From: Candidatus Kapaibacterium thiocyanatum
GTDB taxonomy: Bacteria; Bacteroidota; Ignavibacteria; Kapaibacteriales; Kapaibacteriaceae
Reading direction: 5' to 3'
Length of the DNA: 64,000 bases
Assembly: GCA_001899175.1 (NCBI GenBank)
Contig: MKVH01000013.1
Coordinates: forward strand, 186,001 to 250,000
Under the pieces are notes generated by a model. It saw only the letters and a list, made by a program, of their open reading frames with translations. It was not told the origin of the DNA and did not search any database. The translations under genes and the position numbers were made by a program. Positions 10,498 to 22,100 of this stretch are shown here, one piece after another. How positions within the stretch are numbered: position 1 is the stretch's first letter; each line of letters opens with the position of its first letter.

Positions 10498-11028
10498 TCA
10501 GGGTCCTTCCTTCCCTTCTTCCAACGCCCGGTTCTCCGTTGGAATGCGGATTCCCAGCAAGAGGATCGCATTGAGTACCGTCACGACGATAGCTGTGACC
10601 GGTGCCCCCACGAGCATCGGAATGCAGAACAGCTCCGCCACCACCGCGACGTAGTTCGGATGCTTCATGAAACGGTAGGGGCCCTGTTCGACAGGACTTC
10701 GTCCGGGAACGACGATGATACGCGTGTTCCATGCTTCGCCGAGCGACGTGATTGCCCAGTATCGAAGCCCTTGTGCGGCGATGACGACAGCGGCACACAT
10801 CCACCACCACCATGATATGGGATCGGGTAATTCCGTCGCTTTCCGCATCGTGCTTTCGACGACCATTGCCGCGAACCACGTCGTATGCAGGACGATGAAG
10901 AACGGATAGTGTCGTGCTCCGTATTCCCTTCCACCGTGTGCCATCGAGATCCGTGCGTTGCGTGCTGCGATGCGCAGCTCGAAGAGCCGCTGCACGACGA
11001 GCAGTACGATGATGGACGTGAGCATCAT
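10498..11028 (-). CDS. ICMT/PEMT-family membrane methyltransferase of the type III PKS operon
   Basis: This 176-residue membrane protein has a hydrophobic N-terminal helix and further spans around residues 45-65, 75-95 and 140-160. It has the family motif of isoprenylcysteine carboxyl methyltransferases (GPYRFMKHPNY, then a conserved Glu). Bacterial members encoded next to a type III polyketide synthase, such as Bacillus BpsB, O-methylate alkylpyrones. The start ATG overlaps the PKS stop codon (ATGA), so translation is coupled. Inference: it methylates the polyketide product at the membrane, using S-adenosylmethionine. A second ATG one codon downstream could also serve. Confidence 0.8.
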   Translation of the reverse strand: MMLTSIIVLLVVQRLFELRIAARNARISMAHGGREYGARHYPFFIVLHTTWFAAMVVESTMRKATELPDPISWWWWMCAAVVIAAQGLRYWAITSLGEAWNTRIIVVPGRSPVEQGPYRFMKHPNYVAVVAELFCIPMLVGAPVTAIVVTVLNAILLLGIRIPTENRALEEGKEGP

Positions 11029-12086
11029 GAAGGGCGCTCGAGCAGAACGAACTCCGCACTGAAGCCGGGGCCGAGAGCCATGGCAACGCCATATCGGCGC
11101 GGCCATACGACACGCTCCCGGAGGATACGCTCGATCACGAACAGGACGGAAGCACTGGAGAGATTGCCGAAGTCGTGGAGGACCCCTTTCGCCGCTGCCA
11201 TGGCCTCGTCATCCTCTTCTATCGTCAACGCCACGGAATAGGCATCGATCACCTTCGCTCCACCCGGATGCGCGAGGAAGGTACCGACGTCGTCACGACC
11301 GATGCCCCAGTATTCGAGTGCCTCGGAGAACGTCGAGGGAAGATGCGTCGTGATGAAGTCGGGAATGTCGCGTGAGAACCGGACCTTGAAGCCCGTATCG
11401 ATCACATCCCATCCCATGATGTCCTCTGTATCGGGATAGAGCGTACTGAAACTCGATCGGATCGCCGGGCCGTGGCCCTGCGCATCGATGACGACCGCTG
11501 CCGCACCGTCCGCGAACAGACTCGCTCCCACGATGTTGCTCTTGCTCGTATCACCGCGCTGGAACGTCACGCTGCATATCTCCACGGCGATGAGCAATAC
11601 CGGCTGGCCATCGTGATGGCGGCAGGCCTCGGCCGCACGTGCGAGTCCTGCCACGCCGCCTGCACATCCGAGACCGAAGATCGGTGTGCGATGGGCATGC
11701 GGCGACAGGCCGAGTCGCCTGATGACGTACGAGTCGAGACTCGGCGTCGCGATACCGGTCGTGGATACGACGATGACGGAGGCGATGTCCGAAGCGCTCC
11801 TTCCCGCCTGTTCCAGTGCGCTACGTGCCGCCGTACAGGCCAGGTCGACGGCCGACTCGATGAAGGCTTCCGTCGTTTCACGAAGACCACGTGGCTCGAA
11901 ATACCACGGTATCGAACGTATGACGTAGCGCGCTCCGATGTGGTCGTGGTCGAAGACCGACAGCATCCTGTCCAGCACGGGAGACTCGTCGCCATAGACG
12001 ATCCGCATGACGTCGCGCACTTCACCCTGCGTGATCCGGTGAGGAGGCACGGCTGTTCCGATTCCGGCGATACGTGGCTTCTTCAT
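11025..12086 (-). CDS. Type III polyketide synthase (chalcone/alkylpyrone synthase family)
   Basis: Type III PKSs extend an acyl-CoA starter with malonyl-CoA and cyclise it to a pyrone or resorcinol. The 353-residue product has the full catalytic triad: Cys141 ([11 protein letters not shown]), His273 ([11 protein letters not shown]) and Asn308 (DFGNLSSAS). The N-terminus ([16 protein letters not shown]) and the C-terminal glycine-rich GPGFSAE strand are also typical. Its closest functional relatives are probably the bacterial alkylpyrone/alkylresorcinol synthases (BpsA, SrsA, ArsB/C types), because an ICMT-type methyltransferase follows and an acyl-CoA ligase is in the same operon. Start and stop both overlap neighbours as ATGA. 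The starter length is not readable from the sequence. Confidence 0.92.
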   Translation of the reverse strand: MKKPRIAGIGTAVPPHRITQGEVRDVMRIVYGDESPVLDRMLSVFDHDHIGARYVIRSIPWYFEPRGLRETTEAFIESAVDLACTAARSALEQAGRSASDIASVIVVSTTGIATPSLDSYVIRRLGLSPHAHRTPIFGLGCAGGVAGLARAAEACRHHDGQPVLLIAVEICSVTFQRGDTSKSNIVGASLFADGAAAVVIDAQGHGPAIRSSFSTLYPDTEDIMGWDVIDTGFKVRFSRDIPDFITTHLPSTFSEALEYWGIGRDDVGTFLAHPGGAKVIDAYSVALTIEEDDEAMAAAKGVLHDFGNLSSASVLFVIERILRERVVWPRRYGVAMALGPGFSAEFVLLERPS

Positions 12087-12889
12087 AGTAACGACTCCGG
12101 GGCATCCGGTTCCGGTGTGGCGCAGGTATTCCTGTAGGCGAGCTGCGAGAGGCGCTTGCGTTGATCGCTCTTCCAGTCGATGCGCGGGCGCTGCTTCTCG
12201 GGAGGAAGATAGCCGAGGCGATACAATGCCATCAGTTCGAGGGATTCAGGCACGTCGAGGAGCGCCTTGAGTTCCTCCCATGCATCGGGGATCTCCATCG
12301 GCGTGGAGATGAACTGAATACCCATACCGAGCTCTCCTGTCATGAGCCAGATGTGTTCGATGGCCATTCCCATGCTGAGCTGGCAATAGTAGCCGCTGAG
12401 CTCGCCTGGACGATATTCTTCCCTGGTGAGCAGCACTGCGAGGATGAGCGGACTCTCCTCGATCAGCTTGCGATTGTCCTCGCCGAGAAGCTTCGGCACT
12501 CCGAGTCTGGCCATGATCTTCATCGCGGTATCGCTCAGGACCTGTTTGACGAACGGACGCAAGGGACCGGGCAACTGATCGACGAAGATGCCGTCGCGCC
12601 GTGTATCCATCTCCGCCTCTGTGAAACGGAAGTACTTCCTGTACCGCTGGAAGAACGTTCCCTGCTCCATCAACTGCCTCATCGTACGACCGCCGATCTC
12701 CGCGATGCGACGACGGACATCGGCGTCGTCGATCAGCACGAATCGCCATGGCTGTGAATTGAAATGACTCGGGGCGCGCCCTGCCGCCTCGACCAGCAAC
12801 CGCTGATGTTCGAGAGAAACGGGACGGGGATCGAAATGACCGTTCGTCGTCTTTCTCGTCCTGATCGCATCGCGAAGACTGAGTACCAT
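12083..12889 (-). CDS. Nitroreductase-family flavoprotein within the type III PKS operon
   Basis: The 268-residue protein begins with [12 protein letters not shown] and the FMN-binding block [18 protein letters not shown], both characteristic of the nitroreductase (NfsB/FRase I-like) fold. The later [10 protein letters not shown] and GELGMGIQF segments form the dimer and flavin face. The ATG at 12889 is chosen because AGAGGAG lies 6 nt upstream. It ends in an ATGA overlap with the PKS gene and follows the acyl-CoA ligase by 10 bp. Family members use FMN and NAD(P)H for two-electron reductions. Inference: it could reduce or aromatise an intermediate in the polyketide pathway, a role often filled by other flavoproteins in related clusters. 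Confidence 0.85.
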   Translation of the reverse strand: MVLSLRDAIRTRKTTNGHFDPRPVSLEHQRLLVEAAGRAPSHFNSQPWRFVLIDDADVRRRIAEIGGRTMRQLMEQGTFFQRYRKYFRFTEAEMDTRRDGIFVDQLPGPLRPFVKQVLSDTAMKIMARLGVPKLLGEDNRKLIEESPLILAVLLTREEYRPGELSGYYCQLSMGMAIEHIWLMTGELGMGIQFISTPMEIPDAWEELKALLDVPESLELMALYRLGYLPPEKQRPRIDWKSDQRKRLSQLAYRNTCATPEPDAPESLL

Positions 12890-12899
12890 GATCGCTCCT

Positions 12900-14720
12900 C
12901 TATTCGTCCGCCGTTGTTTCATCGTACATGGCGTCGATGACGTCCTTGTACTGCTTCTCGACTTCCTTGCGTTTGATCTTCAGTGTCGGCGTCAGCATGC
13001 CGTTCTCGACCGTGAAGGGTGTGGACAGGATGGTGAAGCGCCGGACGCGTTCGTACTTGGAAAGGTCCAGCTGGAGGCGTGTGATGTCCGACCGTATCGC
13101 ACGATACGTTTCCTCGCTGGCGAACATTTCCTCGCGCGAGGATGCCGAGAGCCTGTTGTGCGTGAACAGGTCACGTACGGCGTCTTCGTCGGGAACGACG
13201 AGTGCGGTGCAGTATTCGCGGCGATCTCCGATCAGGATGACCTGGTCGATGAGGGACGATTGCAGCATCGCCTGTTCGATCGGCTGCGGTGAGATGTTCT
13301 TTCCGCCGCTGCTGACGAGGATGTGTTTCTTGCGATCGGTGATCCTGAGGTTGCCGTCGCCATCGATCACGCCGATATCGCCCGTATGGATCCATCCCGC
13401 AGGATCGATTGCCTCGGCCGTCGCGGCATCGTCCTGCCAGTATCCGCGCATGACGTTCGGACCGCGTGCGAGGATCTCGCCATCGTCCGCGATGTGGATC
13501 CTGACGTTCGGCAACGGCTTTCCTACCGTACCGAAGGCGATGTCGCCCGGTCGCGTGACGCACAGCACGGGTGACGTTTCGGTGAGACCGTAACCTTCGA
13601 GGATGACGATACCCATCGCCTGGAAGAAGCGACCGATGTCGGGCGCGAGCGCCGCACCTCCCGACACGAAGAAGCGCAGTCTACCTCCCATACGTTCACG
13701 AACGGATGAGAAGACGAGCCGATCGGCGAGGGCATGCCGTGCGGCGAGCAACGGACCACGCCTGCCTGCCCTATCCGCATCGAGTGCACGCAGCCCGACG
13801 TCGACCGCCCAATGGAAGATGCGTTGTCGCATTGCCGACTGCTTGTCCACGGACGCGAGGATACGTCCGCGTACGCGTTCGAAGAGTCTCGGCACGGATG
13901 TCATGACGGTCGGACGTACCTCACGAAGATTGTCCGCCACGGATTCGATGGATTCCGCGAAATAGGTGGAGGCACCGGTCGTGAAGGCGCAATAGAATCC
14001 GGCCATTCTCTCGTACGAATGGCATAACGGGAGATAGGACAGGAAGATGTCCGCTTCGCTCACCGGCAATACCGCGAGGGCACCGGCGATGTTGGACGTG
14101 ATGTTGCGGTGCGTGAGCATCACACCTTTCGGGGTACCCGTCGTACCACTGGTATAGATCAGCGTCAGGAGATCGTCGGGCTGGACACGCATCGCCATGG
14201 TCCTGAACTTCCGTTCGCGGTCGTCGGCCGTGGCCGACGACTCGCCTCTTCGTACGATGTCGCTGAAGCGGACGATGCCGGGACCGGCTTCCACGTCGTC
14301 GTTCATCACGACGACGGTCCGCAGGTTCGGTAATTCGTCACGGATCCTGTTGATCTTTCCCAGCTGGAAGGCATTGGAGACGATGATCACGGAGGCTTCA
14401 CAGTCGGCGAAGATCTGTGCTTCCTGGCGAGCCGTCAGTGTCTGGAAGACGGGAACGTCGATGGCGCCGAGCGTGTTGATGGCGAAGTTGGCGATGGGCC
14501 ATTCGATCCTGTTCTCCGATGCGATGCCGATGCGTTCGCCGGGAACGACACCTTCGAGGAGAAGACCCAGGGCGAAGCATTCCACCCGACGGCGGAGATC
14601 GTCGTGCGAGGTATGCCGCCACGTGCCCTGCGCCTTGTGCGCATAGGCCGTCTTGTCCGGCCGACCACGGAACCTGTCGCAGACATCGAGGAACAACGCG
14701 GGAATCGTTCCAGGAACCAT
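12900..14720 (-). CDS. Long-chain acyl-CoA synthetase (AMP-forming), FadD15-like
   Basis: This 606-residue adenylate-forming enzyme activates fatty acids to acyl-CoA. Visible motifs are the P-loop [11 protein letters not shown] near residue 190, GYGLTETSP near 377, HTGDIG near 445 and [19 protein letters not shown], where the KK-H-ILV segment is typical of long-chain ligases. The ATG at 14720 has a strong GAGGAGG four nucleotides upstream. It is the first gene of the operon that continues with nitroreductase, type III PKS and methyltransferase, so it probably supplies the acyl-CoA starter to the PKS. It starts 33 bp after the stop of a receptor-like gene. Confidence 0.93.
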   Translation of the reverse strand: MVPGTIPALFLDVCDRFRGRPDKTAYAHKAQGTWRHTSHDDLRRRVECFALGLLLEGVVPGERIGIASENRIEWPIANFAINTLGAIDVPVFQTLTARQEAQIFADCEASVIIVSNAFQLGKINRIRDELPNLRTVVVMNDDVEAGPGIVRFSDIVRRGESSATADDRERKFRTMAMRVQPDDLLTLIYTSGTTGTPKGVMLTHRNITSNIAGALAVLPVSEADIFLSYLPLCHSYERMAGFYCAFTTGASTYFAESIESVADNLREVRPTVMTSVPRLFERVRGRILASVDKQSAMRQRIFHWAVDVGLRALDADRAGRRGPLLAARHALADRLVFSSVRERMGGRLRFFVSGGAALAPDIGRFFQAMGIVILEGYGLTETSPVLCVTRPGDIAFGTVGKPLPNVRIHIADDGEILARGPNVMRGYWQDDAATAEAIDPAGWIHTGDIGVIDGDGNLRITDRKKHILVSSGGKNISPQPIEQAMLQSSLIDQVILIGDRREYCTALVVPDEDAVRDLFTHNRLSASSREEMFASEETYRAIRSDITRLQLDLSKYERVRRFTILSTPFTVENGMLTPTLKIKRKEVEKQYKDVIDAMYDETTADE

Positions 14721-14743
14721 ACTGCCTCCTCGTACTGGAAGCT

Positions 14744-14751
14744 GCAAGATA
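14744..14751 (-). promoter_or_regulatory. Possible -7 element (TATCTTGC) for the PKS operon
   Basis: On the minus strand TATCTTGC lies 23 nt before the acyl-CoA ligase start, between it and the upstream stop codon. It resembles the TAAATTGC element before greA. It is a weak match to TAnnTTTG and no -33 element is clear, so co-transcription with the upstream gene is also possible. Confidence 0.3.
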
Positions 14752-14753
14752 CT

Positions 14754-16607
14754 TCAATCGAAGAACGACCAGTTCAGGGTAAAACGGAGATTACGCTGCG
14801 CTTCGGGTGAGAGTTCCGTCGTCGCGTACCGTTGCTGGAAAAGATTCTCCCAGCTCAGCCGTACGGTGGCATTGCCGAGGGTCGCGGCAAGGAATCCGTC
14901 CAGTCCGTTACCGATCCAGTCCTGCTTCGTGGATCCGGGAAGGTAGGACCATGTGAGCGGATCGTACTGCATGGGTCGCATGGGGGAAAAACCGCCGGCC
15001 GTGATGCCGAGACTTACGCTGCTCGTCCCGACTTCGTAGACGTAGGCCACGGAAACGTGACCGCTGACGAGAGGCAGCCGCTCATCGTTGGTTCCCGACG
15101 TCGTCGAGCGCTGGATGCGTACGACCGGCCTGACTTCGAAGGCACCGAAGCGTGCCGTGCCCTGGCCGACGACACCGCTCGCGGTCTGGTTCACGGCGTC
15201 GGCGATACGATGGTAGCCGATGATCGTCGCCGAATTCTTCTCGTGGTGCCACCGGAGTGCGGCCATGGCCAGCGTCTGGCGGATCGACGTGCCGATGCTA
15301 CTGAGATCGGCGGATACCGACCAGTCCTTCGCGGCTCTCCACAGGAGCGAAGCTCCTGCGCCGCTGACGAGCGTATCGTGTGCGGATCGCGACAGCCGTG
15401 CCGCGGCGCTGACGTCAATCTCGCCGAGACGCAGACGTGCATGACCGAAGAGGCCCGTCGTCACACCATCGTATGCCGTCGTGTAGATGGTCCGTTCCTG
15501 CGATGCGTGCTCGATCACGACACCGGACCGGATGAGGAGTGGTCCGAACCTGCGTTCGAAGCGCCCGATCGCACCAAGGGTACGTCCGTGGAGGACGGCT
15601 CCGGTACTGTCGCGCAGGCGCAGCATGTCCATCGTCGAGAGATAGGTCGAAATGGAAACGAGTCCGGTGGAATCACCGGGTGTGATGAGCGACGACGAAA
15701 GCGTGACGTCGTGACGCCGCGATTCGTCGCGAAGGGCCGCATAGCGCGGCAACGCGAAGTCGTCGGTCATGGACGCCGACCCCGGGAGGATGCCCCCCCA
15801 CAGATCGGTATTGAGACTGGCGAGATTGTAGGAGAGCGAGAGGTGGATGCGCTCCGTGGCCGTATAGCGGACGGCCGCGCGGACGTTCCAGACGTCGAAG
15901 CCCGTTCGTGCATAGGAGCCGTTGGCTCCGGATCTTCGCACTCCGACGGCGATGTTGAGGTCGCGTGCCACGTTTTGTGCGAGCGACACATCGGCTGCGA
16001 TGAGATCGCCTGCTTCCTGTGTATACCACAATCGTGTGAACGGCGTCGCGATGTTGTGACGGATTTCCTGAAGGTTCAGGACTGCGAGCGTGGATGACGG
16101 TGCGAGACCGATGGCATCGCTGCCGACATAGAGTTCCATGCGTTCCAGGCCTTCGACGGCGACCTGTTCGAGATGGAGGGAACCGGACCACGGTTCGTAC
16201 AATGCCCTGCCGTTCATGCTCACGGCGAGATCGTTCCCCGTTCCGCCGGCGATGCTGAGACTGTTGTACTGTCCGAACCCGCCCGCGGACAAGGCCATCC
16301 ATGGTGTGGAGCGGGTCAGCAGCTCGGGAAGCGATCTGTACTGGACGTGTCTGGTATCGCGCTTCGTGATGTCGAACTGCGGTGTCGGATCGAGGACGGA
16401 AAGACGTCCGTGGCCATCGTAGGGAATATTGAGTGAGTCGGGGCGTTCTACCTTACGCTTCGCGAAGGAACTGTCGTTCGGATCCGTGCTCTTGCGTCCA
16501 TCCCGCACGACCTGTCCCGACGCCGTCATCGAGAAGAGTACCATCAACATGCAAAAGGCAGGTATCGAACCTGCCCATTGCATGCGTATTCGTGGTAGTC
16601 GCGTCAT
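14754..16607 (-). CDS. TonB-dependent-receptor-like outer-membrane protein with plug domain
   Basis: The 617-residue protein starts with a signal peptide (hydrophobic core about residues 10-28, cleavage near SGQ). A plug-like segment at about residues 60-165 follows: LPELLTRSTPWMAL, then GGFGQYNSLSIAGG, then MELYVGSDAIGLA. The remainder alternates short amphipathic strands and ends in a beta-strand with terminal Phe-Phe-Asp, as in outer-membrane barrels. It lacks an obvious TonB box and is shorter than classical receptors, so it may be a degenerate or small TonB receptor. The ATG at 16607 lies 10 bp after the gyrA stop. It sits upstream of the PKS operon on the same strand, but a functional link is only a possibility. 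The ligand is unknown. Confidence 0.6.
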   Translation of the reverse strand: MTRLPRIRMQWAGSIPAFCMLMVLFSMTASGQVVRDGRKSTDPNDSSFAKRKVERPDSLNIPYDGHGRLSVLDPTPQFDITKRDTRHVQYRSLPELLTRSTPWMALSAGGFGQYNSLSIAGGTGNDLAVSMNGRALYEPWSGSLHLEQVAVEGLERMELYVGSDAIGLAPSSTLAVLNLQEIRHNIATPFTRLWYTQEAGDLIAADVSLAQNVARDLNIAVGVRRSGANGSYARTGFDVWNVRAAVRYTATERIHLSLSYNLASLNTDLWGGILPGSASMTDDFALPRYAALRDESRRHDVTLSSSLITPGDSTGLVSISTYLSTMDMLRLRDSTGAVLHGRTLGAIGRFERRFGPLLIRSGVVIEHASQERTIYTTAYDGVTTGLFGHARLRLGEIDVSAAARLSRSAHDTLVSGAGASLLWRAAKDWSVSADLSSIGTSIRQTLAMAALRWHHEKNSATIIGYHRIADAVNQTASGVVGQGTARFGAFEVRPVVRIQRSTTSGTNDERLPLVSGHVSVAYVYEVGTSSVSLGITAGGFSPMRPMQYDPLTWSYLPGSTKQDWIGNGLDGFLAATLGNATVRLSWENLFQQRYATTELSPEAQRNLRFTLNWSFFD

Positions 16608-16617
16608 TGTCCGTGCG

Positions 16618-19089
16618 TCAGGCCTCTGCCGTCTCTTCGCCTTCGGTCGCATCGTCTTCGTCGTCACGCGTGACCGTGGTGATGTCGGCGATGGTGTCGG
16701 CTTCCTCGAGACGGATGAGCTTCACGCCCTGCGTGTTACGGCCGAGCGTGCGGACGTCCCTGACGGGTTGACGGATCAGGATTCCGTTGACGGTGATCAC
16801 GACGAGATCGTCGGCGTCGTTGACTTCGAGAATGGCGCAGATCGGGCCTGTCTTGTCGGTGATGTTCATCGAGATCACGCCCTTGGCACCGCGCTTCGTC
16901 ATGCGGAAGTCGTCCACACGCGTGCGCTTGCCGTAGCCCCTGGAGCCGACGACGATGACCTGCGAGTCTCCGTGACGGACGGCCGTCAACGAGATGACTT
17001 CGGCATCGCCTTCGAGGGAGATACCTTTCACACCCGCTGCTCCGCGGCCCATGGAACGAACGTCCGACTCATGGAAACGAACGGCGAGTCCGGAACTCGA
17101 GCCGATGAGGATGTCGTTGTTACCGTCCGTGAGACGGGCGCCGATGAGGCGATCGTTCTCGTCGAGATTGATGGCGATGATACCGTTGCTGCGGACGTTG
17201 GCGAAGTCGCTCACGGGCGTCTTCTTCACCGTACCGTTCTTCGTCGCGAAGAAGATGAACTGGTCGTCGCGTTCGAAGTCCGTCACCGTCAGGTAGGCAT
17301 TGACCTTTTCGTCGCCGGCCTTCTGGATGACGTTCGCGAGCGAGCGCCCCTTCGCATTCCGCGAACCTTCGGGAATGTCGTAGACCTTGACGCGATAGAC
17401 GCGTCCACGATCCGTGAAGAACAGCAGGTAGTGGTGCGTCGACGCGCGGAAGACCGTTTCCACCCAGTCGTCTTCATAGGTACCGGCACCGCTGACGCCA
17501 CGGCCGCCCTTGTGCTGACGGCGATACGTGGTTACGGGGGTCCGCTTGATGAAGCCGTTATGCGAGATGGTGACGATGACTTCTTCGTTGGCGATCATGT
17601 CTTCGAGCGTGAAATCCTTCGCATCGAAGACGATCTGCGTGCGGCGTTCATCGTTGTGCTTTGCGGCGAGTTCGCGGAGTTCGTCGCCGATGAGTTGCAT
17701 CTGCAGTTCCTTGCTGGCGAGAATGCTGCGGAGGCGTTCGATGGTTTCGATGACTTCGCGGTATTCTGCCTGGATCTTGTCGCGCTCGAGGCCGGTGATA
17801 CGCTGCAGACGCATATCGAGAATGGCCTTGGCCTGGATCTCGGACAGACCGAAGCGCGATTGCAGGCGCTCGCTGGCCGTCGGTACGTCCTTCGATTCCT
17901 TGATGGTCTTGATCACCTCGTCGATGTTGTCGAGGGCGATGATGAAGCCTTCCAGGATATGGGCACGCTTCTCGGCAGCGGTGAGGTCGAACTGTGTCCG
18001 GCGGACGATGACCTCGTTCCGGTGCTTGACGAACGCTTCGATGAGTTCCCTCAGCGTAAGGATGCGCGGGCGGCCTTCGACGAGGGCGAGCATGATCACA
18101 CCGAAGGTGACCTGCAACTGCGTGTGCTTGTAGAGATTGTTCAGCACGACCATCGGAATGCCGTCACGCTTCAGCTCGATGACGACGCGCAGGCCGTCGC
18201 GGTCGGATTCGTCACGGATATCCGAAATGTCTTCGAGGGTCTTGGCCTTCACGAGGTCGGCGATCTTCTCGATGAGGCCGGCCTTGCTGACCTGATAGGG
18301 CAGCTCAGTGATGACGATGGATTCCTTGCCCTGCTTGTTCGTTTCGATATTGGCCTTCGCGCGCACGAGGATCTTGCCCCGGCCCGTCGTATAGGCCTGG
18401 CGGACGCCTTCGTAGCCGTAGATGATACCACCCGTCGGGAAGTCCGGCGCGGTGATGTACTTCATCAGTTCTTCGTTGGTGATGTTGGGATCGGTGATCC
18501 ATGCCTGGATACCGTTCAACACCTCACGCAGGTTGTGCGGCGGAATGTTCGTGGCCATACCCACGGCGATACCGTTCGCGCCATTGACGAGCAGCGTGGG
18601 CAGTACCGTCGGCAGTACCGTCGGTTCCTGGAGGGAATCGTCGAAGTTGGAACGGAAGTCGACCGTGTCCTTGTCGATGTCCCGGATGACTTCCATCGCA
18701 AGCGGTGCGAGGCGGGCTTCCGTATAGCGCATGGCTGCGGGGCTGTCACCGTCCACGGAACCGAAGTTACCCTGGCCGTCGACGAGCATGTAGCGCATCG
18801 ACCATTGCTGGGCCAAGCGTACCATGGCATCGTATACGGAGGAGTCACCGTGGGGGTGGTACTTTCCGAGCACTTCGCCGACGATACGGGCACTTTTCTT
18901 GTAGGGCCGGTTCGGCGTCATACCGAGTTCGTACATGGCGTACAGCACCCGGCGGTGTACGGGTTTCAGACCATCGCGCGCATCCGGAAGGGCGCGGGAA
19001 ACGATGACGGACATGGAATAATCGAGATACGAATCGCGCATCTCGTCTTCCATCAGAATCTGCAGAATTCGCTCGTTCGGGAAGGCCAT
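16618..19089 (-). CDS. gyrA: DNA gyrase subunit A
   Basis: GyrA cuts and rejoins DNA in the A2B2 gyrase. The 823-residue product has the catalytic Tyr122 ([10 protein letters not shown]) and the quinolone region [13 protein letters not shown] with Ser83 and Asp87, the residues associated with susceptibility in E. coli numbering, which happens to apply here without offset. The C-terminal beta-pinwheel holds a GyrA box variant (QHKGGRG), favouring gyrase over topoisomerase IV. It ends in an acidic tail ([15 protein letters not shown]) of the kind that tunes supercoiling in other GyrA proteins. gyrB is not in the window. It has its own promoter element and is followed closely by a receptor-like gene. 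Confidence 0.96.
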   Translation of the reverse strand: MAFPNERILQILMEDEMRDSYLDYSMSVIVSRALPDARDGLKPVHRRVLYAMYELGMTPNRPYKKSARIVGEVLGKYHPHGDSSVYDAMVRLAQQWSMRYMLVDGQGNFGSVDGDSPAAMRYTEARLAPLAMEVIRDIDKDTVDFRSNFDDSLQEPTVLPTVLPTLLVNGANGIAVGMATNIPPHNLREVLNGIQAWITDPNITNEELMKYITAPDFPTGGIIYGYEGVRQAYTTGRGKILVRAKANIETNKQGKESIVITELPYQVSKAGLIEKIADLVKAKTLEDISDIRDESDRDGLRVVIELKRDGIPMVVLNNLYKHTQLQVTFGVIMLALVEGRPRILTLRELIEAFVKHRNEVIVRRTQFDLTAAEKRAHILEGFIIALDNIDEVIKTIKESKDVPTASERLQSRFGLSEIQAKAILDMRLQRITGLERDKIQAEYREVIETIERLRSILASKELQMQLIGDELRELAAKHNDERRTQIVFDAKDFTLEDMIANEEVIVTISHNGFIKRTPVTTYRRQHKGGRGVSGAGTYEDDWVETVFRASTHHYLLFFTDRGRVYRVKVYDIPEGSRNAKGRSLANVIQKAGDEKVNAYLTVTDFERDDQFIFFATKNGTVKKTPVSDFANVRSNGIIAINLDENDRLIGARLTDGNNDILIGSSSGLAVRFHESDVRSMGRGAAGVKGISLEGDAEVISLTAVRHGDSQVIVVGSRGYGKRTRVDDFRMTKRGAKGVISMNITDKTGPICAILEVNDADDLVVITVNGILIRQPVRDVRTLGRNTQGVKLIRLEEADTIADITTVTRDDEDDATEGEETAEA

Positions 19090-19116
19090 ACGGTCTTAGA
19101 GGATGATTGGAACGTG

Positions 19117-19124
19117 CAAAAATA
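19117..19124 (-). promoter_or_regulatory. Bacteroidota-type -7 element (TATTTTTG) for gyrA
   Basis: On the minus strand TATTTTTG lies 27 nt upstream of the gyrA ATG, in the 62-bp gap after the protease gene. It is an exact TAnnTTTG match. A TTG at 19143-19141 is only 16 nt further up, shorter than the usual spacer. Confidence 0.5.
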
Positions 19125-19151
19125 CGGAAAATGGCCGTCCCAACCGGGCGT

Positions 19152-22100
19152 TCAGCGCAGAAGAACCAGCATTCCCGTACGGTACAGTGAAGGGTCTCCG
19201 GTCAGCGAAATCCGGTAGAAATAGGTCCCCGTCGGCAGGGACTGGCCATCCGCTCCCCTTCCGTCCCATACCACCGACGCCGTACCGACGGTGAGCTGGA
19301 CCGGCAGTTGGCGGATCATACGGCCCTGGACGTCGGAGATGTCGACCCGGGCAGGGGTATTGGCCATGGGCGAAGCCAGCCGCACGGCGAACGTGACGGG
19401 CCCCGACGACGGATTCGGCGCCGCAAGAGCATCGAGCAATTGCGTCTTGTCCGACACCCACAGGGCCATATCGAGATTCGCCTCGTTACCCGTGGCATCC
19501 TTGGCGCGGACGAGGAGGTTGTTCTGGCCCTTGTCCATACGGTAGCGGAAGATCTGGGCCGCACGAACGTCGGGGACGGCGTAGCGTCCGTAGACGTTCT
19601 GCGTGGACAGGAACTGGAAGTCCGTCGTGACGGCCGGACGTATCCGGTCGCCATTGACGTATGCCGTCAGACGCGTGGAATCGTTGATAGGCAGTTGAGA
19701 ATTGTCCGAGAGAAGGACTTCGACGAGGGGCTCGGTCAGGATGAAGTCGCCGTCACGGACGATACGCTGGTCCGCCATTACCGTAATGGTCGGCGGTACG
19801 TCGTCTTCGCCGATGGTCAGGACGATGGCCGACGTGTTGTTGTAGGCATAGAGTTCGGGATGGACATTCCCCTCGTTGGCGGTCGCCGAGATCGTCGATC
19901 GTTCACCGAGGGCCGCCGTGGGAATCGCGATCGTCGTATCGAACGTCGTGTTCGCCGCCATTGCGGGCAACGGCATCGTCACGTCCACGGGGTGCTCTCC
20001 TACCGTAGCCCCGCTCGCGACAAGCGTGACGGCTGATCGCGATGATGCATAGGAGCGCATGACGTTCCTGACGCGATAGGTCACGCCGACGGTATCGCCG
20101 CGAAGGACCTCTTCCGCCGGTACCGTGATGGCGCCGCGTTCGATGCTCCATTCGTCGGCAGGTACCACGACGGCATCCACGGAACGAAGGACGGGTTCCC
20201 GCTGGCTGTCGGCAACGTGCGTGAGTTCGGTACGTGTCTGGACTGCGAGGTAGTCCGTACCCGAACCGACGTCATTCCACGTTCCTGTACCGTCTTCGAA
20301 AGAAGTCAGGGAGTCCACGCTGCCGTCACGACGGCGTCCGTACAATACCGTCCTCATCCCGCCTGCCATGCCATCGCCTCCGACCTGGATCGATGCGATC
20401 CGTTTGACGGGACCGAACCAGTCGGACTCGACGAAGCCGTTGCGTCGATAGAACGGCAGCTTCGTCGTGATCTTCACCATCGAATCGGGAGCACCCTTCC
20501 AGCCTTCGACGGCGGCACCCCGGCCCAGACCTCTTCGGCCGACGAGCACGTAGGAACTGTTGTTCCGGAGCGAGTCCTCATACATCGATCCGTACATGCG
20601 CAACGTCTCGCGAAGCGTATCGATGTTGCCGTCCTTGACGAAGCCGGAAAAGGCCTCGTCGCATGCGGCGACCACGACGCGATCGTCAGCACCGATCGAG
20701 TCACGCATGAAGGTGAGGAATTCTCTCGTGGAACCGTTGTGGCCGGCTTCCGGAGGCTGCGGGAACTGCCATGTATCGTACCAGCGGATGGCTCTGGGAA
20801 TCGTGTCGTACGGACCGAATACGACGATGTTCAGTCCACGCAGATAGTTGTTGTCGCGATAGTAGATGCCGTCCAGGCGTACCTGGAACGTCCGTACGAT
20901 CTGCACGGAATCGGGATTGGTGACGCCCACACCGCTGGAACGCACGAAGAGCTCGAGTTCCCTGCTGCCGAGAACGTAGCCCTTGTTGTCGTCGTCGTAT
21001 GCCACCGCTCCGGCCGTCGCTGGCCGCAGGCCGCTGCCGTGTTGTCGCAGGCGTTGCTCGTCCTGTCCTAGTCCCGTGCGCTCGGACGCACTGAATGGAA
21101 TCCAGATGCGTGACGACGTGGTACCGTTGACGCGGTCGACGAGTCGTGCGGACATCCAGTACTGTCTGTCCGGTTCGAGAATGAGGGTCGGCGACCAGTC
21201 CACGACGCTTCCCGTTCGCGTTATCTCCGACGGTTGCGAGCGCATCACCGTCGTTGCGTCGGTCGTATCGACTGCGGTCGTGATGGCGAACTCGACGTCG
21301 AGGGTTTTCGTTTCGGTGGACTGCGGATCGAGAACGCGGAATACCGGATTCATGATCGGCATATCCCACCAGCGTTGTGGTTCGACGGGCAGGACGCTTC
21401 GGGAGAAGACCGTCATTACCGCCGTCAGCCTGTTGTTGGCGCGATTCTCGTCGGAAAAGACACCGGTAGGATCGAGATCGAAGACGAGATTGTGTTCACC
21501 CGTCATTCCTGCGATATCCAGTGAGCACCGGAGAACGGCGGAGCCGCAGATGCCGTTGTCGATCATCATTTCCGTGGTGTCGGCGTATGCCTCGAAGGTC
21601 CGTATGCATCGCACGAGCAGAGGAAGCGTCGTACCGATACCGGCATTGTGTACCGTCAGGCTGATCACGGCGATCGAGTCGTCTTCCGTGAGTTGGAGGT
21701 CGTTCGTCCGGTCCGCGATCACGAGATCCTGGCGTCGTGCATAGACGTCGGGAATGGTATCCATCCTGATGCGTGTGAAGGGATCGCCCAGCACGCAGTA
21801 CTGCATGACGGTATTGTAGCCTTCCCTGTCGCCACGCCGCGCGAACGACTGCTTGGCTGCATAGATGAGATCGCCCACGCCGCGGATCTTCGCATCGCGG
21901 ATCTGCTGATGGATATTGTAGTGCAGCATGCTGACGGCGATCTTGAACTCCCATCCGGTTCCACCGACTGCCGCGACGAAGCCCTTGCCGGGTTCGACGA
22001 GATACTGACCGTTCTTGCACAACGTGCTGGGATTGGAATATGCTCCGGTCTGACATGCATAGGTGGCCAGGATGCCGTACCGCCCGGTATTGCTCAGTTC

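Noticed and set aside
16429-19218. A 929-codon open frame on the plus strand opposite gyrA
   Set aside because: gyrA on the minus strand has full family homology; the antisense frame results from high GC and codon bias and has no domain pattern of its own. The same holds for long antisense frames opposite uvrA (5991-7400) and pyrG (43869-45425).
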